This document shows, piece by piece, positions 55,266 to 64,000 of a stretch of 64,000 nt of DNA. Origin of the DNA: Chamaecrista fasciculata (lineage: Eukaryota > Streptophyta > Magnoliopsida > Fabales > Fabaceae); contig QANZ01008186.1 in assembly GCA_003254925.1 (NCBI GenBank), positions 7,218 to 71,217 on the forward strand, given 5' to 3'. The number at the start of each line of letters is the position of its first letter. The stretch's first letter is position 1. The notes beneath the pieces are model-generated. The model worked only from the letters and a program-made list of their open reading frames with translations, ran no database searches and had not been told where the DNA came from. The translations under genes and the position numbers were made by a program.

Positions 55266-55706
55266 GGTCAAAGAGCACTTGTCCTCCCATAATTTTTCTC
55301 ATGTCTCAATTTGGTCCTATAATTATTTCGTTGTACTTTTGGTCTCATATTTTGCAAGAAGTTGTAAATTTGGTCTCATATTACTTTTGGTCCTATATCT
55401 TTTAATCAGGTTGTAGAATTGGTCTTATATTTTTACATAAATTTTCACTGTCAATCCCATCTAACCTAGAGATTTGGGACTAATTATTCTAGAGATAACC
55501 CAAATATATGAGATAAATTCCGCATCCTGACCAAAAGATATGAAACCAATTTTGCAATCTGACCTAAAGATATAGAACCAAAAATGTAACAGGAGACTAA
55601 ATCTATAATCTAGACAAAAGATATGTGATCAAAAGTGCAACGAAAAAAGTTATAAGATCAAATTGAGATCTGAGCAAAAATTATGGAATCAAAAGTGCAT
55701 TCGGAC
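55266..55706. mobile_element. MULE-like foldback element, family 1 (copy 7)
   Basis: Starts ggtcaaagagcac, ends agtgcattcggac. The arms have the family-1 lines but more changes than other copies. Flanks are T-rich and not decisive. Confidence 0.7.
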
Positions 55707-56692
55707 TTTTTTTTGTTATATCTTTTAAAAATTATTTCGCTTGACAAGTTAACGGCAATTTCAATTCCTTTCTTGTCAGTAAAAGTGGATTAATTGAGAA
55801 AATCAGGATAATTGGATTTTCAATCAATTCTTCACATATCCAGATTATCATCTTTTATTTCAAATTGTGCAAATTAAATGCAATAATTTTATTACTCTAA
55901 TAGTCAGATTACATACATGCATATACAAACGACAGATTTTCCTTTCGTATCATGAAAATTGTCCTTTTCATAAAACTATAAATAATATATATGATCTTTC
56001 ACCCAACAAATAATATATATGATCTTAATTTTTTTATTCCCTATTAATTAATTACTTTATTAACCTAATGTGCAATATATACATTTTACTATTTTAGCTA
56101 ATTTCATTTAACTATTCCATAATAGGCTTATATACATGGCTTTTTTATAAAACAAGACAAAGAATATTTGAAGTATTTCATTATCACTAATCAATATCAA
56201 ACTAAAATATAGAATAGATTAGATTATATCATATTATAAAATATTAAAATATATGGAAATGAAAACCATAGGAATATTGGATTGTCTTCGTATGTATATA
56301 TGAAAGATTTTGTGTATTCTAAGGGACACACAAATATATATATATATATATATATATAATTTAAAATTTTATAAAATATTATAAATAACTTTATACCATA
56401 AATTTAAAATTATTTTTTTTATCATTGATAATGAAACATCTCTAAATTGATGATAATTTTTATATTAGATGATTATATACATTTATGCTCATAATCTTTG
56501 CAGGGGGCTGATTTTATTTCAATAGGTTTTTAAATTTTGAAATTTAAATTTAGATCCTGATAGCAAATTTTGTGGGATAATTAATAGGATTAAGAGGTTG
56601 ATTTAATTTTATTATATGAATTTATATGGTAAAAAAAATTATTTTTTATCAACTACTAAAAAGGAACTAAAGATATATAATATTTTAGAAAT
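55707..56692. other. AT-rich intergenic DNA
   Basis: No gene seen. An (at)n microsatellite lies at about 56334-56358, and a short direct duplication 'caaataatatatatgatctt' type lies near 56000-56025. Confidence 0.5.
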
Positions 56693-56696
56693 AAAG

Positions 56697-57062
56697 AGTA
56701 AATTAATAATTTGATCCCTGAAATATTACAAAGTTAATAATTCAATTTCTAAAATATTAAAATAAAAAATTTAATCTTGATCAAGCTCTAAATGATTTAT
56801 TTTTTATTTGTTTCTATGAATTAAAGAATATATTGTTTGATTCTTTTAGGAATCAAATAATATATATATATATATATATATCATTATGCAGCAACCAATT
56901 GGCCAGCGACAAACCCTTAAATGGAGCTCAGATCTCCGGAGGATTAGTCCTTAGCCTATCGGACTAGGGAGTACCTTGGACAACTAAAATAATATATATA
57001 TCATTTAAATTTTTAAAAAATTAAATTATATATTTTAATCTTTCAAAAATTAAATTATTAAA
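56697..57062. repeat. Degenerate family-3 foldback with inner insertion
   Basis: The outer lines 'gagtaaattaataatttg' and the terminal 'aaattattaaatcc' fit family 3. In the middle, (at)n at 56857-56881 and 'aataatatatatat' at 56989-57001 bracket about 110 unrelated bases (56883-56988). Confidence 0.5.
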
Positions 57063-57284
57063 TCCATGGTATTTTTGAATTCACATTACTAGTTTGGAAA
57101 GTTTGTGTGTGTACACATTATAAGCGTATATTAATATTCAGGACGCGGTATGATATAGTGGTAAACAATATCAGGCAGCAGCTACATAACACTTAATTAG
57201 TATTTTTAGGTCAACAATTAACTATATAACAATTTTTCGGCCCCACTATTTTTAACAAATAGAAAAATTATTATTTGGTCCTTG

Positions 57285-57640
57285 AATTTAGATTGAGTTA
57301 ATTAATTTGTCCCTAAAAAGTTTAAGTTGTCAACTATTTGGTCTTTAGTGATGATTTAGTCCCTGAATTTGAACTAATTTTATATTATTCAGTCCCTGAA
57401 TCATAACTAATTTTATACTATTATTTGGTCCCTGAATTTGAACTAATTTTATATTTTTTGGTTCTTGAATTTGTACTGAATCTTTTACCTTTTGGTTCCT
57501 AAAGACTTACAGATCAAATTATTAACAATTGCAATAATTTTGAGATTGAGTAATATATTTTAATTATTCAAAGACCGATTAGTTAATTCATTGTAAATTC
57601 AAGGGCCAAACAGTAAATGTTGTCTTGAACAAATGTCGTT
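57285..57640. repeat. Foldback repeat upstream of the CAT gene
   Basis: Alternating 'ggtccctgaatttgaac' lines and the complement 'attcaagggccaaac'. Related to the copy at 1-207. It lies 200 bp upstream of the CAT start codon, so it is part of the promoter region. Confidence 0.55.
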
Positions 57641-57758
57641 TAGAGTAAATTCCCATCACAATTTGACAACTATTTCAATTCATGCTTAATTTTAAATACC
57701 AATAATAATCCAAATCTCAATCTCAAAGTATCTTTCTCATTTGCACACACACTTTCCT

Positions 57759-57773
57759 ATATATATATATAAC
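57759..57773 (+). promoter_or_regulatory. Candidate TATA box of the CAT gene
   Basis: tatatatatatataa ends about 75 bp before the ATG at 57846, a normal distance for a TATA box and short 5' leader. The AT run could also be chance in AT-rich DNA. Confidence 0.4.
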
Positions 57774-57845
57774 AACAGTTTCGTAACACTGACTTCATAT
57801 ATACATATAGCTGGAAACGACGAACGAAGAACTAGAATTCACAAG

Positions 57846-60800
57846 ATGGGAACGCAAAACGACGATGGCGGAGGGCTACGGAGGAGAGGATGCACGTTTC
57901 GCAAAAACGACTTCCTCCCAGAAGAGTCGTTTCAAAGCTGGGGAAATTACGGAAAAGCCCTTATGGATACTCCGACTAGGTTCATGGATCGGGTTTTGAC
58001 CCGATCCGCGGATCATACGGAGCTGGTGGAGGTCAAGGCCCGGAGCAACCATGAGATGAAGAAGACTCTCAATTGGTGGGACCTTATGTGGTTCGGCATT
58101 GGCGCGGTCATTGGCGCCGGAATATTTGTCCTCACCGGACTCGAGGCCAAGGAGAAGGCCGGCCCGGCCGTGGTGTTGTCCTATGTTGTCTCTGGTGTAT
58201 CGGCCTTGCTCTCCGTCTTCTGTTACACTGAGTTTGCCGTGGAAATTCCGGTGGCCGGTAAGTAATTTGTTTTCTTAGTAAACTGATAATTCTGTCTTTA
58301 AAATATTACTAATTGCAAATTCGGTTTTTGGTGAAATATATAGTTTAATTCTTGAAAGATCAAAATAATATATTTATTAGTCTTTTTTTATAGACTAAAT
58401 AGTATACCATTTTAATCTTATTTTCATCGTTGAAAGACTAAATTATACATTTCAATCCCTTAAAAACTGAATTGTCAATTCTTTGATTTTTTCAAGGATT
58501 GAATTGTTATTTTATTACTCTTATTTCTAAGGTTACGTTATAGTGCATAATTGCATACAAATCTTGAAAAATTAAAACAGTTTAATTTCAATCTTGAGTT
58601 TATTCTTAAGGACGACATAAAAATTTTATTTCAGAATAAAATAATAATTTGATTTTTTAAAAGTCATTGAGTTGACAACTTATCTTTAGAAGATTGAGAT
58701 ATACAATTTAGTTTGTGAAAGATCAAAATAATATATCTATTAATCTTTCGAATATTAAATTATGTATTTCAATCTTTTACGAACTAAATTAATAATTTGA
58801 TGATGATCAAGGATTAACTTGTTAGTTTACTTTTAATTTTGAGATTAGGTATAGTACATGATTGAATCTTGGTCATACAATTCTTTTCTCCTCAATCATA
58901 TCTTATTTTTCTCCTCCAATCATAGAGAAAGTTTTGTTTTAGTTTTTAAACTTTTTTTTTATTTTTTTTAAGAAAAGAAAAAGATGAGGAGTATAAAATG
59001 AAAAAAAAAACTATTATTAGATAAGTAATATATTTAGTTTTAATAAAACTATATTTATTTCATAAATGATTTAGGTTTTTTTTAAAAAAAATTCTAAAAT
59101 CAGTATTATAATTACAAATAATAATGAAATCAACATAAATTAGGCAATTAAATGCATCGAGAATCTTGGAGTGATTCTTTGCTATAATAGTGGTATTGAT
59201 GACTTATAAATATCTTAAAGTATATTCTATATATTAATTATTTATTCTTTCAATGAAAAAGAATCTTGTTTATTTGGTCATACATTTAATTCTCCTTTTG
59301 CTGATATAGTTGACTTGTTATAATATCATAGACAGCTGGTCCTTGTCGTGACAAGACGTGCCCGTAATTAATAAAAAATCACGCATTAACTAAATAATTA
59401 GGAGAGAAAAAAATCAAACAATTTAACAAATTATATTGCTACTATATATAATATATGGTTGACTTAATCCATTGCTTATGATTTAAATTCTCTTTTATTG
59501 TTTTTCTTTAAAATAAAAACAACGTTCTGAAACTACTAGTAGAAAGTAACATGCATGCATATAGTATGAATCTGAATTTAATTATAATTTATACTTGATT
59601 CTTTTCTGAAAAATTATTTAATACCCTTTTTTTGGTACACTTTAATACCATCTTTTAGAGGTAAATTGACACCTTGATTTTTGTGAAATGTATATAGCAT
59701 TAAATTTTAAATAATATTAAATGCACATAAATTTCTAATGAAAACTTTATATACATATATATATATAATTATTTGGTTACCTAGAAATTTATTTTTTATG
59801 TTTTATTTGTCATGATTAGTCTTACAATGAAAAAATTTACCAAATGTCTTATGAAAATCTTATAAAAAATATATAAATTTTTTTAATGTACAATTCTTTT
59901 ATTTTAATTAATTTTTTGGTTAAAGAAGTAAGTATTTTATTTTTTATTAATAAGGTTTTAAATTTGAGTCTTATTAAGTACATTTTTATTAAGATAGAGT
60001 ACATCGTCATTATATGAGATTTTTTGTCTAGAAAACGATTAATACTTTTTTAAATTAAACAAAAGGAGGTATATTTATGTAATCATAAAAATATCTAAAC
60101 TAGAACACATAGATTTAAGAGATATTTTAAGAGATCAAATTTCAAAGTTCAAAAGTTGCGGGATTTCTACGTTCTCTCATTTAAGCACATCGTTATTGAC
60201 TTTGAAATTTTAGGAACTTAAAGTAAGCTTCATGTTTTATTTATTTTTGTATGATAACGAAACTTATTTTTATTCTTAGTTGAAATCTCATTTTAGGTTT
60301 CAAACTATGAGATAAGTTTTACTTTAGTCCTAAAATTATCTTTTGTTCCATTTTAATTCTCGAATTTTCACACTTGATCACTTTTTGTCCTCAATATGTG
60401 ATCTCATCAGGTTTTTGTTGTTAGTTACATTATGTTCATATGAGATGAACTATTTCTCTCTTATTTGTATTAATAAGAATTGAAAAAAGAGAGAAATAGA
60501 ATTTTGAGTAAACTAATAATTTAGTTTCTAATAAAAGATTATTGAGTTGACAACTCAGTTCTTGAAATATTAAAATGCACAATTTAGTCCCTGAAATTAG
60601 ATCAAAACTATACTAATTATTAGTCTTTTTTATGAACCGAATAGTATACCGTTTTAATTTTTCAGCAACTAAATAGTAAACCGTTTTGACCCTTCAGGGA
60701 CTAAATGTGTATTATTTTAATATTTTAATTTTTCAAGGATCGAGTTGCAACTCAGTAATCTTTCAAGAACCAAAATGTAAGTTTACTCTAAAAATTTTCA

Positions 60801-62861
60801 TTCTTATTCATAACTTGGTGATACAAATTAAATCAATCAAAAATTTATATTCAATTTGTGACTAAGAATAAAATTTTTTATTTCTCTCTTTCTCATCAGC
60901 TCATTTATTAAGAAATAATTCATCTGAAATGTCTAGATTAGAAATAACGGCCGCAGAAATGATAAGAAATAACATTTTAAGGACAAAAATAGACCAAAAA
61001 TATAAAAATTTAAGTACCAAAACGAAACACACCTCCTACTTTGAGGACCAAAATGAGTATTTCACCTTTATTCTTTTTCTTTTAGGTGGATCATTTGCAT
61101 ACTTGAGAGTAGAGCTAGGCGACTTCGTGGCGTTCATCGCCGCCGGAAACATCCTTCTAGAGTACGTAATTGGCGGCGCCGCCGTGTCGCGAGCATGGAC
61201 ATCCTACTTTGCCACCCTATGCAACAAGGGTTCCGAAGACTTCCGAATCATCGTCCACTCAATGAACCCTAATTACGGCCACCTCGACCCCATCGCCGTC
61301 GTCGTCCTCGCCGTCATTTGCATCATGGCCGTGTTTAGCACGAAAGGCTCCTCGCGCTTCAACTACATCGCCTCCGTCTTCCACCTCATCGTTATCGCCT
61401 TCATCATCATCGCCGGCCTCATCAATGCAAACCCTAAAAACTACACTCCCTTTGCTCCGTTTGGAGCTCGAGGGATTTTCGTCGCCTCGGCGGTCCTCTT
61501 CTTCGCTTATGTAGGGTTTGATGCCGTGTCGACGATGGCCGAGGAAACGAAGAATCCGGCACGTGACATTCCTATTGGTCTCGTGGCTTCCATGGTTATA
61601 ACTACTTCTGCTTATTGTTTGTTAGCTATAACGCTCTGCCTCATGGTGCCTTACGGCAAAATCGACGCCAACGCGCCGTTCTCGGTGGCGTTTAGCGCCG
61701 TCGGGTGGGACTGGGCTAAGTACATTGTGGCCGCAGGAGCCTTGAAAGGTATTGTTGGATAGTTTTTACTTTTTAATATTATCAAATGTGATTGGTTTGG
61801 ATTAAATAAATAATAATGAGTAAATTAATAATTTAGTCCTGAAAGATCACTGAGCTGATAACTCAATTCCTAAATGATTGAAATGTACAGTTTAATTCTT
61901 AAAAAATCAAAATAGTATATTATTTAATCCTTTATATGAACTAAATAATATATCTTTTTAATTTTTTAAGGACTAAAAAGTATAGTATTTTGATCTTTCA
62001 GGGATTAAATATGTATTTTAATATTTCAGGGACCAAATTATTAATTTACTCTACAGAAATCTATTGATAATATATAATTAATTTAATATATTAATATATT
62101 AAATTAATTACTATGTGTATGATTTCATCTTTTATTATGAGGAGGTATAACTTTTAAAACTGTGCCTATTAAATTATAAATAAGTGGTCTAAAACCACAT
62201 AAAGATATAACATGAGATTCTATGAAAAGTTCAAATTATAGGCTTCTTTGTATTAACGAATGGAGATGCTTATTTCCCCTTGATATGTATATGTAGTCAT
62301 TCTTTAAGAATATATAGGACTAAAATCTTATTTTGGTCCCTCATCTATTCATTTTCTTTTCAATTTGCTCCATCTTAAATTTCTCTTCTCAATTTAATCC
62401 CCCTGCACAATTTACCTTGGTATCAATTTTAGTCCCTCTATCTATTTATTTTCTAAATTGATCACATAATACCTTATGAATTGAAGATGTATTATCATGA
62501 GTTGATAAAATAACATACTAATATTGTCACATAAACACATATATTAATTATTATTATTTTTCTAACAGGTATGACTACAGTGTTGTTGGTGAGTGCAGTG
62601 GGTCAAGCTAGGTATTTAACACACATAGCTCGAACCCACATGATGCCACCATGGTTCGCTAATGTGGACCATAAGCTAGGCACTCCTGTTAATGCAACTA
62701 TCACTATGCTTTCTGCTACTGCTGTTATAGCTTTCTTTACTGAGCTCTCAATTCTCTCCAATCTCTTGTCTATCTCTACTCTTTTCATCTTCATGCTCGT
62801 CGCAGTCGGACTTTTGGTTCGGAGATACTACTCCACTGGGGTCACCACCAAAGAGAATCGG
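57846..62861 (+). CDS. Cationic amino acid transporter, first 456 codons (partial)
   Basis: Exons 57846-58257, 61086-61748 and 62569-62861 (GT-AG, phases 1, 1, 0). The product matches plant CAT-type transporters of the APC superfamily (CAT1/5/8-like group, from memory), which import arginine, lysine and other amino acids by proton coupling. Seen: an N-terminal FLPEESFQSWGNY, helix 1 GIGAVIGAGIF at residues 84-94, FCYTEFAVEIPVAGGSFAYLRVE split by intron 1, RFNYIASVFH, FFAYVGFDAVSTMAEETKNPA and GQARYLTHIARTHMMPPW. CAT proteins are near 590 residues, so the last ~130 lie beyond 64000; no fourth exon was seen after 62861. ATG 57846 fits family starts; an in-frame ATG at 57741 would add 35 residues of leader-like sequence. 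Exon third positions are G/C-rich, the introns very AT-rich. No stop or shift, so probably functional. Confidence 0.92.
58276..58520. repeat. Family-3 foldback repeat in CAT intron 1
   Basis: Left line 'tagtaaactgataattctg', right line ending 'gttattttattactc'. It starts 19 bp after the exon 1 donor. The target duplication is not clear. Confidence 0.55.
58632..58837. repeat. Second family-3-like repeat in CAT intron 1
   Basis: From 'ataataatttgatttttt' to 'aacttgttagtttactttt', with the inner mirrored lines of family 3 but poorly kept ends. The following 58840-60270 is AT-rich intron with nothing recognised. Confidence 0.45.
60278..61066. mobile_element. Foldback element, family 4 (copy 2), at CAT splice acceptor
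   Basis: Perfect 9-bp flanks tttattctt (60269-60277, 61067-61075). The right copy is part of the pyrimidine tract before the exon at 61086. The arms carry 'tgaaatctcattttagg' and the inverted 'ccaaaatgagtatttcacc'. A family-3 element (60506-60788) is nested inside. Confidence 0.87.
60506..60788. mobile_element. Family-3 foldback element nested in the family-4 copy
   Basis: Starts gagtaaactaataat, ends gtaagtttactc. Flanks tagaatttt (60497-60505) and taaaaattt (60789-60797) match at 7 of 9. Confidence 0.7.
61818..62051. repeat. Family-3 foldback repeat in CAT intron 2
   Basis: Starts gagtaaattaataattt and ends aaattattaatttactc, good inverted ends. The flanks do not show a duplication. The rest of the intron (62052-62568) contains part of another arm near 62330-62450 ('ttattttggtccctc'). 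Confidence 0.65.
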
Positions 62862-62891
62862 GTTAGATTTTTTTTTTTCTTTTTTATTAAT

Positions 62892-63162
62892 GAGTGAACT
62901 AACAATTTGGTGCCTGAAAGATTACTGAGCTGATCAACAACTTAGTCCCTGAAAGAATTGAACTACATAATTTAGTCTTCGAAAGACCAAAATAATATAC
63001 TTATTAATTCTTTTCATGGACTTAATAGTATATTGTTTAAATTTTTTAGGGACTAAATAGTATGTTGTTTTAATCTTTTAGGGACTAAATGTATATTTTA
63101 ATCTTTTAAGGACTGAATTGTTAACTCGATAATCTTTTAAGGACCAAATTATTACTTTACTC
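62892..63162. mobile_element. Family-3 foldback element 30 bp after CAT exon 3
   Basis: Starts gagtgaactaacaa, ends attactttactc. Flanked by tttattaat on both sides; the match extends to 10 bases with the preceding T (62882-62891, 63163-63172). Confidence 0.85.
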
Positions 63163-63277
63163 TTTTATTAATCATGTTTGGGCTTATTATGTGAATGTGT
63201 TGTAATTCATTTTTTAAACACCTCTTTTCACTTAAAATTGCTTAATGATTAACAGGTTATATAACACAAAAATATAG

Positions 63278-63483
63278 GGCAAAAGTACCTTTTTTATCTC
63301 TACATCATTTTTCAATTTAGTCCATTATATATATTTACAGTCAATTTTATTTCTAAAGTTTCACATGTCATAAGCCCAAATTGAAAATATGAATCTTTGG
63401 GGACAAATTGACAATAAACAACTATTTGGGATGGAATTGAAAAATTGATGTAAAGTTTATAAACGAAAAAAGGTACTTTTGCA
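63278..63483. repeat. Small foldback repeat in CAT intron 3
   Basis: Starts ggcaaaagtacctttttt, ends aaaaaaggtacttttgc. The arms are clear; flanks are AT-rich and match at only about 6 of 9. Confidence 0.6.
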
Positions 63484-63780
63484 AATTATAATTACTATCT
63501 TAGTTTAAGATCAAGCTTTAGTTCTGTGTCCTAAATAATTTGATTATTTCCATTTGAACTAGGTTTAATTTTTAAAGATTGATAGAACTAATTTTAAGTT
63601 TTTAACTTCTAACATTTTAATTGTTTACTTTTTTTTAGAGTGTGTAAATTAATTTGGTAAAAAATTTTAGGAAGAAAAAGGTTCTATGTAGCGAATAAAG
63701 TAAATTTACTCATGGTAAAAAAACTGGGAGTATTGCAGTATTAATCTCACACCAGTTACTAATACTAATACTATACAAAT

Positions 63781-63989
63781 GGTCAAATACTCATTTTGAC
63801 CCTCAAACTATAGCATAAGTTTCATTTTTGTCTTTAAACTATTTTTTGTTTCCATTTTAATGTCTTCAAACTTTTACATTTGTTCTGTTTTAGTCTTTAG
63901 AATGTGATTTCACATAGTTTCTGTTGTTATTTCAAACCTTAACAATTGAAACTTACCTTATAATTTGAGGACCAAAATGACATTTAACC
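63781..63989. repeat. Foldback repeat, family 4 (copy 3)
   Basis: Starts ggtcaaatactcattttgac and ends gaccaaaatgacatttaacc. 209 bp in the last visible intron of the CAT gene. No duplication confirmed. Confidence 0.65.
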
Positions 63990-64000
63990 AATGCTAAATA

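Noticed and set aside
57741..57845. Upstream in-frame ATG for the CAT gene
   Set aside because: The added residues derive from TATA-like and leader sequence and are not family-like; the start at 57846 fits.
60929..61085. Reading the CAT exon 2 frame upstream to 60929
   Set aside because: This part is the arm of a foldback element ending at 61066; the acceptor at 61085 gives the conserved junction.
1..64000. tRNA, rRNA or organelle-derived sequences
   Set aside because: No cloverleaf-like or ribosomal segments noticed; the tRNA-like matches are retroelement primer binding sites.

Overview
The window is nuclear DNA of a flowering plant, most likely a dicot: GT-AG introns interrupt two recognisable plant transporter genes, and AT-rich intergenic DNA is packed with LTR retrotransposons and self-complementary DNA transposons. 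The species cannot be named from this sequence.

Layout. (1) About 2.1-12.4 kb, + strand: the last 12 visible exons (379 codons) of a tryptophan/tyrosine-permease-like transporter. Its introns hold at least six transposon insertions, including a short copia relic (8.7-9.8 kb). (2) 12.4-16.4 kb: a foldback element abutting the permease stop codon, another composite foldback element, and two copia 5' fragments (LTR plus primer binding site). (3) 16.5-28.2 kb: Ty3/gypsy element A of the Tat type, gag-pol on the minus strand, 5'-truncated. A 2,082-bp solo LTR sits in its antisense gene, and a same-family LTR in the opposite orientation cuts its gag. (4) 28.2-35.9 kb: that second LTR, tandem repeats, a copia-type LTR, and several foldback elements. 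(5) 35.9-46.95 kb: Tat-type element B, with both 606-bp LTRs, same architecture as A. (6) 47-55.7 kb: a faint LINE trace, and a decayed copia polyprotein on the minus strand split by an hAT-like element that itself contains a MULE-like foldback element. (7) 57.8-62.9 kb, + strand: the first three exons (456 codons) of a cationic amino acid transporter (CAT) gene that runs out of the window.

How the parts work together. In both Tat-type elements gag, protease, reverse transcriptase, two RNase H domains and integrase are read leftward. A separate two-exon gene is read rightward in the space between pol and the 3' LTR. Both copies also carry a ~198-nt segment between RT and RNase H with consensus splice sites, a stop codon at its first base triplets, and exact reading-frame continuity when removed; I read it as a spliceosomal intron in pol. 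All retroelement coding regions here carry stops or frameshifts, so they are relics.

The recurring small repeats (240-900 bp, long imperfect inverted arms, 9-bp target duplications) look like non-autonomous Mutator-like elements. They have inserted into introns, at a stop codon and into a splice-acceptor pyrimidine tract of the two host genes. No tRNA, rRNA, CRISPR or bacterial feature was seen.
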